DNA of 64,000 bases from Arcobacteraceae bacterium (GTDB lineage: Bacteria > Campylobacterota > Campylobacteria > Campylobacterales > Arcobacteraceae). Where the stretch lies: the NCBI GenBank assembly GCA_021107755.1, contig JAIOSF010000018.1, positions 1 to 64,000 of the forward strand. Reading direction: 5' to 3'. The position numbers and the translations under genes are program-made. Within the stretch, counting starts at the first letter, position 1. The number at the start of each line of letters is the position of its first letter. Under the pieces are notes generated by a model. That model was not told where the DNA came from and did no database searches. It saw nothing but the letters and a program-made list of their open reading frames with translations. This document shows, piece after piece, positions 8,518 through 16,377 of this stretch.

Positions 8518-8586
8518 TAGTAGTTACTACTTAAGTTTTTTCTAATTTTATAGTTATATAATCTCTTTATCAACTAGTAATTACTA
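8518..8586. promoter_or_regulatory. Divergent promoter region with two identical palindromic operators
   Basis: TAGTAGTTACTA at 8518-8529 and TAGTAATTACTA at 8575-8586 are perfect TAGTA-NN-TACTA palindromes 57 bases apart. A plus-strand TATAAT (8557-8562) lies just before the second. A minus-strand TATAAAAT (8552-8545) lies just before the first. Each operator sits where the start site of its gene is expected, a layout suited to repression of both promoters by the XRE protein. Confidence 0.65.
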
Positions 8587-8602
8587 TGTAAAAGGATAAA
8601 CT

Positions 8603-9079
8603 TTGCTTTCAAAACTCAAAATACTAAAAAAGAAAATAGATAAAAACATAGTAGAACTAGAAAAAATATCTCCTCATAGTAGAGATGTATCAGATGCTAT
8701 ATCAATACTTATCCAAAAAAATGCAAGCGATACGATGGTCAAGATATGGATGAATGGCGTTTTAGAATTAACAAAAGATGTAGAAATAGCACTCAAAATT
8801 GTTGAAAAAAAAGAAAAAGTTACATTAGAAAAAAACAACTATTTAATTTACTCAACTAAAAACTATAACAATATAAATCCAAAAGAAAAACTAAAAAAGC
8901 TACAAACACTTATAATAATAGATATAGAAAAATTGATGATAAAATATCCCTATACACTACTGATATATGAAGCAATAGAAGAACTAATCCGTATGGATGC
9001 TTCAGAGAGTTTGATACAATTATGGCTAAATAGTATAGATGATTTTGTAGCACTACTAGATACAAAAAGCGGTATATGA
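8603..9079 (+). CDS. Unknown protein with an internal duplication, XRE-controlled
   Basis: 158 residues, starting at TTG with AAAGGAT seven bases upstream; no ATG is available before residue 45. Residues about 29-56 (VSDAISILIQKNASDTMVKI) and 121-148 (IYEAIEELIRMDASESLIQL) align without gaps at an offset of 92, sharing the pattern AI..LI...AS....W..N. Each copy is preceded by a lysine-rich helix. The protein is all-alpha by eye, with no signal peptide or membrane segment. I do not recognise the family. Its promoter shares the TAGTA-NN-TACTA operator with the adjacent XRE gene, so the pair may be a two-component module. Confidence 0.65.
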   Translation: MLSKLKILKKKIDKNIVELEKISPHSRDVSDAISILIQKNASDTMVKIWMNGVLELTKDVEIALKIVEKKEKVTLEKNNYLIYSTKNYNNINPKEKLKKLQTLIIIDIEKLMIKYPYTLLIYEAIEELIRMDASESLIQLWLNSIDDFVALLDTKSGI

Positions 9080-9132
9080 TTTAAGTTACAAATGCTTAAC
9101 TTTAGCAAATGATAGAAAAGATAAAATATTCG

Positions 9133-9183
9133 TATCATAAATGATATGTATTTATTGCTTTTTCATATCATTTGTACTATAAT
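9133..9183 (+). promoter_or_regulatory. fic promoter with clustered ATGATA/TATCAT sites
   Basis: A TATAAT box at 9178-9183 precedes the fic gene. Directly upstream is TATCAT-AA-ATGATA (9133-9146), a perfect palindrome. A perfect 10-bp inverted repeat AAATGATATG (9139-9148) with CATATCATTT (9164-9173) overlaps it. A further AAATGATA is at 9107. These are probable operator sites. Confidence 0.5.
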
Positions 9184-9210
9184 AACTAAAATATAACATA
9201 AAGAATAACT

Positions 9211-10338
9211 ATGAAAAGATGGATATGGGAGCATGATGAGTACCCCAATTTTACTTACGATATAAAAAAACTAACTCCACTAATAGAGAAAGTATCACAA
9301 GAACAAGGTTATCTAATAGCAATGACAAAAGTTATGAATCAAGATAATATTGATTTAACACAATTAGATGCATTGATGAGTGAAGCTATCAGTACAAGTG
9401 CAATTGAGGGTGAAATACTAAATAGAGATAGTGTAAAAGCTTCAATTAAAAGAAAACTTGGATTTGCAGATGTAGAGCTTAGTAAAATTGATAGAGATAC
9501 AGATTATTTAATTGAAGTATTAATTGATGCAAATAGTAACTATGATGACGACTTAACAAATAAGCGATTATTTGGTTGGCACAATGCACTTTTCCCAAAA
9601 GGCTATAGTGGTTTAATAAAAATAAATGTTACATCCTTTAGAGGTGAAGAGACTATGGAAATAGTATCAGGTGGTGCAGGAAAAGAAAAAACATATTATA
9701 TCGCACCACCTAGAGAAAAGTTAGAAGATGAGATGGCTGAATTTTTACGATGGTTTAATAATACAGATGCAAGTTTAATAAAAGCAGCTATATCTCACCT
9801 TTGGTTTGTGATAATACATCCATTTGATGATGGTAACGGCAGAATCACAAGAGCTATAGCAGATTTAGTTTTATCTAAAATAGAAAATTCAAAAATCTCA
9901 AAATTATACTCAATGTCTAGTGCAATTAATGCTGATAGAAAAGGTTATTATAGAGCATTAGAATATACTACAGGATATATCCAAAAAGAGGATGGCTTTT
10001 TGGATATTACATTATGGTGTGAATGGTTTTTATCAACTTTACATACAGCATTAGTAGATACAAAACAGAAGTTAACTTACATCATAGATAAAACAAATTT
10101 TTGGGATAAGCACAAACATAGTAATCTAAATGCAAGACAAACAAAAGTATTAAATAAAATATTAGATATAGGCGTTGATAACTTTCAAGGAGACTTAAGT
10201 AAAAAAAAATATATCACTATAGCCGATACTACATCAGCAACGGCATCTAGAGATATTAAAGAGCTATTAGATTTAGGTTGTATAAAACAAGTAGAGGGAA
10301 CAATAGGGAAAAATACAAGATATAGAGTTTGTGTTTAA
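9211..10338 (+). CDS. Fic-domain protein with N-terminal inhibitory motif and C-terminal winged helix
   Basis: 375 residues. The catalytic motif HPFDDGNGRITR (203-214) is canonical for transfer of AMP from ATP to a hydroxyl side chain. An N-terminal helix carries TSAIEG (62-67), matching the (S/T)xxxE(G/N) inhibitory motif of class II Fic proteins, where Glu66 would block ATP. The extreme N-terminus (WIWEHDEYPNF) is of the DUF4172 type. The C-terminal 80 residues (about 300-375) form a winged helix (ITIADTTSATASRDIKELLDLGCI). That domain plus the palindromes before the gene suggests self-regulation. Target unknown. It is monocistronic and closes the accessory island. Confidence 0.92.
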   Translation: MKRWIWEHDEYPNFTYDIKKLTPLIEKVSQEQGYLIAMTKVMNQDNIDLTQLDALMSEAISTSAIEGEILNRDSVKASIKRKLGFADVELSKIDRDTDYLIEVLIDANSNYDDDLTNKRLFGWHNALFPKGYSGLIKINVTSFRGEETMEIVSGGAGKEKTYYIAPPREKLEDEMAEFLRWFNNTDASLIKAAISHLWFVIIHPFDDGNGRITRAIADLVLSKIENSKISKLYSMSSAINADRKGYYRALEYTTGYIQKEDGFLDITLWCEWFLSTLHTALVDTKQKLTYIIDKTNFWDKHKHSNLNARQTKVLNKILDIGVDNFQGDLSKKKYITIADTTSATASRDIKELLDLGCIKQVEGTIGKNTRYRVCV

Positions 10339-10415
10339 AAGAGACATAGCTAAAAAGCAGTATATAATTCACTTTTCTATATAATGACAAAAATCAAAGA
10401 AACTCGAGGAAAACA

Positions 10416-11426
10416 ATGAAAACAAATGTTTCAATAGTTGGAGCTACTGGATATACTGGGCTTGAACTTGTAAAAATATTACATACACATCCACAATTTA
10501 ATCTTACATATATAGCAAATAGTGAGGGTGATACTACTATAGATGCACTTCATCCATGTTTGACAAATGTTATCTCTATGGATGTACAAAAAGCAGACCC
10601 AAAAGATATTGCAGAGGTTTCTGAACTTTGTTTTCTAGCACTTCCTCATAAAACATCCATGTCATTTGCTAAAGAACTCATTGCCCTTGGGGTTAAAGTT
10701 GTAGATTTAAGTGCTGATTATCGACTTGAGCTTGAAACTTATGAGAAACATTATTGTCCTCATGAAGATAAAGAAAATTTGCCAAATGCTGTGTATGGAT
10801 TGCCAGAGTTTTATGAATCTGAGATAAAAAAAGCAAACCTAGTAGCAAACCCAGGATGTTATCCTACTGCTACACTTTTGGCACTCTTACCATTTGTAGA
10901 GTTTATAGATGAGAGTTCAAATGTTTTCATAGATGCAAAAAGTGGTGTAAGTGGTGCGGGAAAGAAACTAAGCGAAACTACACACTTCGTAACGATAAAT
11001 GACAATATCTTCGCATACAACCCATTTAAACATCGACATATGCCAGAGATTATCGAAAAAGCAAAATTACTTAAGAACAAAGAGTTAAAAGTAAGTTTTG
11101 TACCACATCTTATTGCTGCAACTCGTGGGATGCTTGTGAGTGTATATACAACAATAGATGAAAATATAGATGCAAAAGCTATATTAAAAGATTTCTATGA
11201 GAAAAGTGAATTTGTACGGATAAAAGAAACACCAGTAGATATCAAATCAACTGCTGGTACAAACTTTTGTGATATTTTTGTAGAGCAAAATGGTGATGCA
11301 CTTTTTATAAATAGTAGTATTGATAATCTGCTTCGAGGTGCATCATCTCAAGCAGTGGTAAATGCAAATCTTATGTGTGGACTTGAAGCAGGAACAGGAA
11401 TCAATAAAATAGCTTATGTGCCTTAG
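10416..11426 (+). CDS. argC: N-acetyl-gamma-glutamyl-phosphate reductase
   Basis: 336 residues. Third step of arginine synthesis: NADPH-dependent reduction of N-acetylglutamyl phosphate to the semialdehyde. The N-terminus VSIVGATGYTGLELVKIL is the NADP-binding Rossmann motif, and Cys148 in ANPGCYPTA is the catalytic thiol. HRHMPEI and PHLIAATRGM are family motifs of the C-terminal half. It has AGGA before the ATG and stands alone, directly followed by the structured repeat at 11434. Confidence 0.97.
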   Translation: MKTNVSIVGATGYTGLELVKILHTHPQFNLTYIANSEGDTTIDALHPCLTNVISMDVQKADPKDIAEVSELCFLALPHKTSMSFAKELIALGVKVVDLSADYRLELETYEKHYCPHEDKENLPNAVYGLPEFYESEIKKANLVANPGCYPTATLLALLPFVEFIDESSNVFIDAKSGVSGAGKKLSETTHFVTINDNIFAYNPFKHRHMPEIIEKAKLLKNKELKVSFVPHLIAATRGMLVSVYTTIDENIDAKAILKDFYEKSEFVRIKETPVDIKSTAGTNFCDIFVEQNGDALFINSSIDNLLRGASSQAVVNANLMCGLEAGTGINKIAYVP

Positions 11427-11433
11427 CATTGTA

Positions 11434-11612
11434 TAATCCACTACTGATTTTTTTAAGATTAACAAAAAAATTACGCGTGGCTTGAAGATGCATAGCCAGT
11501 GACTCAATGGATTTTATTACTGAAAATTTATAAAAAGCAATTAACTGCTAAAGCTATTTTATAAATCAAGACTTCGTCGTGTCTTTAATCTTAAAAAATC
11601 AGTAGTGGATTA
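11434..11612 (+). ncRNA. Structured element, copy 1 (long stem with conserved core and pseudoknot)
   Basis: Arms 11434-11462 and 11585-11612 pair over 28 bp with one bulged T. The core holds AAAAAAATTACGCGTG, CTTGAAGAT and CCAGTG, then TTAACTGCTAAAGCTATTTT, all shared with the copy at 26778. A hairpin 11526-11538/11553-11566 has a loop whose ACTGCTA (11544-11550) can pair with TAGCCAGT (11493-11500, one bulge), forming a pseudoknot. Copy 1 also has an extra AAGAC/GTCTT hairpin near the 3' arm. It starts eight bases past the argC stop and ends 21 bases before recN. Which strand is transcribed is unknown; it could also act as DNA. Type is inferred. Confidence 0.6.
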
Positions 11613-11633
11613 TGCTTAGCTTTAGAATACAAA

Positions 11634-13163
11634 CTACTGTAAAAGTTGTTTAGAAAACTCTAAAGCCTCAGTAGTGATATTTTCCCCACTTATCATTCTT
11701 GCAATCTCATTGATTCTTTCCTCTTTGTTTAAAGGTTTTACACAAGAGATATTGTTCTCTTTTTTTACTAAGAAATGTTGGTGAGCTGTAGCACTTAGTT
11801 GTGGTTGGTGTGAGATAGCAAATATCTGATAGTTTTGTGAAAGTTTATTTAAAACTTGTGCAATACTTGCAGACTCTTTTCCACTTAAATTTGCATCTAT
11901 CTCATCTAAAAATAGTATCCCATTTGTATCTATCTCGTAGTGACTTCTGGCAGTTAGAAGAGCAAGACGAAGACGATTGAACTCACCACTACTTATTTTA
12001 TCTAGTTTTGTATTGTTAAGTGTAAATTCTATAGTATCAATACCACTTGTATCTAAACCTTTAGTTTCCATATTTATTTGAAGATTTTCAAGATATAAAA
12101 ACTTTAGGTATTCATTTATTTTTGATTCTAGAAGTGGTAAGTTCTCTTTTCTTTTTGTTGAAACAGTTTTAGCTAAAGTATCTAGTTCAAGAGATAACTT
12201 TTTGATATTTTTTTCTAAAATAGCTTTCTCAAAAGAGATATTTTCATACCCTTCTAGTTCTTTTTCTTTCTCTTTTTTATACTCTAAAGCCTCTTTTACC
12301 CCACCAAACTTTTTATTTAAAGAAGAGAGTTCCTCTATTCGTGTTAGGATTTGTTCTATATCCATATCTTCGCTTGAAGCAATTCTGTCATAAAACTTTT
12401 CAAAGATATTATTTACTTCATTGATAGCTTCATCAAAAAAGGTACTATCTTCATCTATTAGATGTAAAGCACTTGATATTTTGTGAGTATTGTTTAAATA
12501 TGGTTGTATCTCACTTAGAACTTCATCTACTTTATCTTTTTTTGAAAGGTTGTCTTTGATATGTTTAAGCTCTTCATACTCGTCCTCTTTTGGATCAAGT
12601 TTTACAATTTTCTCTATCTCGAATTTTGTATATTCTATTAAATCATCAAGTTCTTTTTCATCATTTTGTATTTTTGTAAACTTCTTTTGTAAAGTATGAT
12701 ATTCCTCATATTTTGTTTGAAATTCATCTAAAATTGTTCTGTAAGAACTGTCATTTAAAGAGGTTAAAAAATCCAAAAATGCAATAATCTTATCACTATC
12801 AAAATCACTTGTATCTTTTAGGTGAAGATGTTTTGAAAAAGTTGTTGTGAAATCTTTGAGATTTTTCTTTGAGATGATTTGATTATTTAAAAAATATCTT
12901 GTCTTTGTAGAGGTGTTTTGTTTGATGATAATATCATCTTCATCTTCTATCCCATATCCCTCATCTTCAATTTTTAAATCTTCAAGTAATACTTCACTTA
13001 ATTCAGCTTTTGAATCAGTTGCACCAAATAAAGCTAAAATTGAACTCATCAAAACTGATTTTCCAGCACCACTAGGTCCTGTAAATACTACTAAACCTTT
13101 TTGAAACTCTAACTCTATTTGTTCAAATGACAAATAGTTTTCTAAGTAAAATCTACTAATCAA
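11634..13163 (-). CDS. recN: DNA repair ATPase RecN
   Basis: SMC-like protein of double-strand-break repair. Walker A FTGPSGAGKS lies near the N-terminus, a long coiled-coil middle (about residues 140-340) follows, and then the ABC signature KISSGEFNRLRLALL and Walker B GILFLDEIDANLSG. About 509 residues, shorter than E. coli RecN (553), mostly in the coiled coil. I place the start at TTG 13163 (MISRFYLENYLSF), which overlaps the nadK stop as TTGA and follows GGGGTG; a TTG twelve bases earlier is also open. It is the last gene of the rnhA-nadK-recN operon. Confidence 0.95.
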   Translation of the reverse strand: MISRFYLENYLSFEQIELEFQKGLVVFTGPSGAGKSVLMSSILALFGATDSKAELSEVLLEDLKIEDEGYGIEDEDDIIIKQNTSTKTRYFLNNQIISKKNLKDFTTTFSKHLHLKDTSDFDSDKIIAFLDFLTSLNDSSYRTILDEFQTKYEEYHTLQKKFTKIQNDEKELDDLIEYTKFEIEKIVKLDPKEDEYEELKHIKDNLSKKDKVDEVLSEIQPYLNNTHKISSALHLIDEDSTFFDEAINEVNNIFEKFYDRIASSEDMDIEQILTRIEELSSLNKKFGGVKEALEYKKEKEKELEGYENISFEKAILEKNIKKLSLELDTLAKTVSTKRKENLPLLESKINEYLKFLYLENLQINMETKGLDTSGIDTIEFTLNNTKLDKISSGEFNRLRLALLTARSHYEIDTNGILFLDEIDANLSGKESASIAQVLNKLSQNYQIFAISHQPQLSATAHQHFLVKKENNISCVKPLNKEERINEIARMISGENITTEALEFSKQLLQ

Positions 13164-14032
13164 TTTGCACCCCAATGTAATTTTTTATTTAATACATCAA
13201 AATAGTTTCTCTCACTTCTGTGTATGAGTTGTGCTTTTGAAGAGGCTATCTCTATAATGATGATATCATTTGGTTTTAACTCATAAGTATCATGACCATC
13301 TACGATTGCTATAGCACTTTGGTTATGTCTATTTTTAAATGATATTTTAAAATCTGCTGGTAAAACCAATGGTCTTTGAGTTAAAGAGTGTGGAGATATA
13401 GGTGTTACTATAAAAGCATCAGTAAGTGGATAAAGAACAGGTCCATTGCAAGAAAGATTATATGCAGTTGATCCAGTTGGTGTTGATATAATTACTCCAT
13501 CTCCTGTGTATTTGTTAAATAATCTTTCATTAACAAATGCCTCTAGTGTTATCATTCCAGTAACAGTTTCTCTTGAGATAACCACATCATTAAAAGCAAC
13601 TACTTCTTCCCCATTGATTGTTGCTTTTATCATCATACGATGATCTATTCTGTATTTGTCTTGTATGAACTTTTCGAGAAATGCCGCTATCTCATTTGGC
13701 ATAATATCAGTTAAAAATCCTAATGTACCAAGATTGATACCCATAACAGCTTTTTGATGATGGAAACCTCTTCTTGCAACAGAGATAAGTGTACCATCTC
13801 CACCCAAAGTCACTAAAAAATCACTTTGTTTACAAAGGGTATTAAATTCTATACCAGTCTTTAAGTTCAGCTCATTTGCACTATTTTCCTCAAGGAGAAC
13901 AGCAATATCAAAACTTTCAAATATTTTCTTAATATCTAAATAGATATCTTTTATATCTGCACAGTTTGGTTTTAAAATAAATCCAGCAACTGATTTGTTT
14001 TTTAAAAGTTTATTATTTCGTATTATATTCAT
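13160..14032 (-). CDS. nadK: NAD kinase
   Basis: 290 residues. Phosphorylates NAD to NADP with ATP or polyphosphate. The signature LVTLGGDGTLISVAR with the GGDG motif is present, as are GVIISTPTGSTAYNLSCNGP and the downstream SLTQRPLVLP. Cytoplasmic. Its ATG overlaps the rnhA stop (ATGA) and its stop overlaps the recN start, so the three genes are tightly coupled. Confidence 0.97.
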   Translation of the reverse strand: MNIIRNNKLLKNKSVAGFILKPNCADIKDIYLDIKKIFESFDIAVLLEENSANELNLKTGIEFNTLCKQSDFLVTLGGDGTLISVARRGFHHQKAVMGINLGTLGFLTDIMPNEIAAFLEKFIQDKYRIDHRMMIKATINGEEVVAFNDVVISRETVTGMITLEAFVNERLFNKYTGDGVIISTPTGSTAYNLSCNGPVLYPLTDAFIVTPISPHSLTQRPLVLPADFKISFKNRHNQSAIAIVDGHDTYELKPNDIIIIEIASSKAQLIHRSERNYFDVLNKKLHWGAN

Positions 14033-14466
14033 CGTAATCTCTCTGCTTCATCTCTTGCAAGTATATCACATCTTTCATTTTGTGGATGACCTGCGTGACC
14101 TTTGACCCAGTTTGCTTTTATAGTATGTTTTTTTGATACATCTAGATACTCTTGCCAAAGTTCTTGGTTTTTTACAGGTTTTTTCCCTGCTGTTTTCCAA
14201 TTATTTCTTACCCAGTTTACTAGCCACTCTTCTATAGCTTGTACCACATATTTACTATCACTATAAATTTGTACAATGCAAGGTTCTTTTAAAGCTTTTA
14301 AACCTTCAATTACCCCTTGAAGTTCCATCTGGTTATTGGTTGTGTTTGGGTTACCACCACTGAGTTCTTTTTCATGACCATTAAATTCTAGTATTGTTCC
14401 CCAACCACCAGGTCCGGGATTTCCTAAACTTGAACCATCACTATAAAGAGTTATATTTTTTGCCAT
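14029..14466 (-). CDS. rnhA: Ribonuclease HI
   Basis: 145 residues. Cuts the RNA strand of RNA:DNA hybrids, in primer removal and R-loop resolution. The metal-binding acidic set is visible: Asp10 (YSDGSSLGNPGPGG), Glu48 (NNQMELQG), Asp70 (IYSDSKYV) and Asp134 (ERCDILARDEA), with His124 in KGHAGHPQNE. It has a complete basic-protrusion region (WVRNNWKTAGKKPVKN). It lies seven bases behind the TPR protein gene and overlaps nadK. Confidence 0.97.
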   Translation of the reverse strand: MAKNITLYSDGSSLGNPGPGGWGTILEFNGHEKELSGGNPNTTNNQMELQGVIEGLKALKEPCIVQIYSDSKYVVQAIEEWLVNWVRNNWKTAGKKPVKNQELWQEYLDVSKKHTIKANWVKGHAGHPQNERCDILARDEAERLR

Positions 14467-14473
14467 ATTTTTC

Positions 14474-15526
14474 CTAAACTAAACTGTTTAAGTTTATTGT
14501 TGGTTTTCCCAATTTTGGTTCAACTACAAGTGAAAACAGATCACTACAGTGTGGACATCTAGCTTCAAAAATAGGGTGTGTTTTTTTACATTTTCTACAT
14601 ATAAATTCAAAGTTTAAATCAAGTTGAGCTTTAACAGGGGAATGTTTTACTGCAATAAGAGCATTGAGTTCAAAGTATTCACTTTGTTTTGCTTCATCAA
14701 GGATATATCCTTTTGCACTATAAATCTCTTTTAAAATATCTGACTGGTTTACTTTTTCCCAATCTATATCTTCAAAATCTAAATACCATAAATAATCAAT
14801 AATTTTCATAGCGTCAAATTCTTCTATATTATTCCAAAAAAGTTCTTTATTAAATTTTATAAGGTAATTTGCTACCACTCTTTCAAGATTATTATCAACA
14901 ATAAAGTTGTTGAAAAGTTGTGTAGATTTTGTTTCAAAACTCAAAATTGGATCATCAATAATTGTTAATATGTTTAGATAGGTTCTCTCTTTAATTGTAT
15001 CTTCATCTAACTCTTCTAAAGCATCTAAAACTTCATTTGCTCTATTATACTCATTAAGATTTTGAAAAATAAGGAGAAGATGTTTTAAAGCAATCTTATT
15101 TCTAGGACTAAATTTTAATATTTTTAAATAGATATCTTTACTTCTTTGTAGTAAACCGCTTTTAAAATAAGCATTCCCAAGTAACTCTAGTAGTTCCTCT
15201 TTTTTTACAGGTTCTTTTACATGCTCTAGTAGAGCTAAATATACTGAGATCGCTTTATTGTGTTTCCCTTCATATATAAAAGTTGAAGCTAAAAGTATAA
15301 TAGAGTCAAAAGGGAGATTGTATGTAGAGTAAAGATGTGTGTAGTCTTCCTCTTTTAAAGTACCTAGCTCAAATCGTTGTAAAAGTTTTCTATACTCTTT
15401 TCGTGATTGTTTCTCTTTATAAATATTAAGTGAATAGGTTAAAAATGATGCTATAAATACAATAGTAAATATAACAATAACACCAATTAAAGGGTCTCTA
15501 TAGTCTAATATCTCTAGTTCTAGCAT
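14474..15526 (-). CDS. Membrane-anchored TPR protein with C-terminal rubredoxin-like zinc site (LapB-like)
   Basis: 350 residues. One N-terminal membrane segment (about 14-31, VIVIFTIVFIASFLTYSL), then cytoplasmic TPR-like helical repeats (about 60-200). The C-terminus has a four-cysteine site CRKC...CPHC near 310-330. This order (anchor, TPRs, rubredoxin-type metal domain) is that of LapB/YciM, which regulates LPS synthesis with FtsH in E. coli. Sequence identity cannot be judged here, so the LapB role is inference. It is joined to the gene at 15526 (one-base overlap) and to rnhA. Confidence 0.7.
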   Translation of the reverse strand: MLELEILDYRDPLIGVIVIFTIVFIASFLTYSLNIYKEKQSRKEYRKLLQRFELGTLKEEDYTHLYSTYNLPFDSIILLASTFIYEGKHNKAISVYLALLEHVKEPVKKEELLELLGNAYFKSGLLQRSKDIYLKILKFSPRNKIALKHLLLIFQNLNEYNRANEVLDALEELDEDTIKERTYLNILTIIDDPILSFETKSTQLFNNFIVDNNLERVVANYLIKFNKELFWNNIEEFDAMKIIDYLWYLDFEDIDWEKVNQSDILKEIYSAKGYILDEAKQSEYFELNALIAVKHSPVKAQLDLNFEFICRKCKKTHPIFEARCPHCSDLFSLVVEPKLGKPTINLNSLV

Positions 15527-16038
15527 TATTTAAACCTATAATTGTTAAGTTTAAAAATAGTATCTTCAGCTATTTGTAGCATTTTAATATTTAGTTGTTT
15601 ATATTGTACATCATCAATATTTAATAGTAATTTATCATAAATTTCACTATAAGGATAGATATTAAAGTAGAGAAATTCTTTATCGTCTTCAGTGATACTT
15701 AACTCCGCAAACCATGTAGAAAGAAGAGCAAAACAAAGCATAGCAGGATTAAAAACATCACCTTTTTCAAATCTTTTTGATAGGTTTTTACTTAAAAATT
15801 CGTAAGTTTTAATAATAATTGCAATTCTTGTAACTCTTGTATTTCTTGTGTAGTAGTCATTGGGTTGTATCACTACATTTATAGCTTTATGGAGTTGTTT
15901 TATTTGTTCATCTATAAAAGTTTTTGTATTTTGGGATATATTAAACATATTGTCATCACTTTTTTCATAAGAGAAGATTAACTCTCTACAAAATAGTAAT
16001 AACGCTTCAGATTTAACTTTTGATGAATTGATAATCAT
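15526..16038 (-). CDS. Conserved-looking hypothetical protein
   Basis: 170 residues, not recognised. Soluble, mostly helical by eye, with no signal peptide, membrane segment or cysteine motif. It overlaps the start of the TPR gene by one base and starts four bases after the stop of the upstream 105-residue gene, so it belongs to the same minus-strand operon (exchanger, small protein, this gene, TPR, rnhA, nadK, recN). Tight packing with housekeeping genes argues that it is a real gene. Confidence 0.7.
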   Translation of the reverse strand: MIINSSKVKSEALLLFCRELIFSYEKSDDNMFNISQNTKTFIDEQIKQLHKAINVVIQPNDYYTRNTRVTRIAIIIKTYEFLSKNLSKRFEKGDVFNPAMLCFALLSTWFAELSITEDDKEFLYFNIYPYSEIYDKLLLNIDDVQYKQLNIKMLQIAEDTIFKLNNYRFK

Positions 16039-16042
16039 GGGT

Positions 16043-16360
16043 TTAGTAAAATAACCTAATTAAAAAAGTAACAAACTCTTTATCAACATTTTTATCACTG
16101 ATAGTTTCATTGTCTTGAGATGATTTTTCAATCAACATAGACATTTGATCAACGAGGTATTTCATATCAGTACTACCCAATTTATTTATATTTGCCACAA
16201 GTTTTTGTTTCACTTCAAAAGAGTCTAAATCCTCTTTTTGTGCAATGCCAAAAGCCATGTTATCCAATGTAGTCATTACATGTGATGGGAGAGTATTGAA
16301 ATTTGGCTCACTACTTTGAGAAGCTGCTAGTTGTTGTTGTAAAAGTTGTTCGTGTAACAT
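16043..16360 (-). CDS. Small hypothetical protein
   Basis: 105 residues, not recognised. It begins with a glutamine-rich stretch (LHEQLLQQQLAASQSS), and the rest is predicted helical and acidic. No signal or membrane segment. AAGGAG lies eight bases before the ATG. It lies 17 bases behind the exchanger gene and four before the next hypothetical gene. Confidence 0.65.
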   Translation of the reverse strand: MLHEQLLQQQLAASQSSEPNFNTLPSHVMTTLDNMAFGIAQKEDLDSFEVKQKLVANINKLGSTDMKYLVDQMSMLIEKSSQDNETISDKNVDKEFVTFLIRLFY

Positions 16361-16377
16361 AATAAGTTCTCCTTAAT

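Noticed and set aside
11434-11612. Integron attC site
   Set aside because: attC sites have conserved outer boxes (GTTRRRY / RYYYAAC) and variable inner parts. Here the inner core is conserved and the arms vary, and only copy 2 approaches a GTTATGC-like box. No integrase or cassettes are present.
11434-11612. Plain Rho-independent terminator
   Set aside because: Stem length, large conserved core and missing T-run on either strand do not fit.
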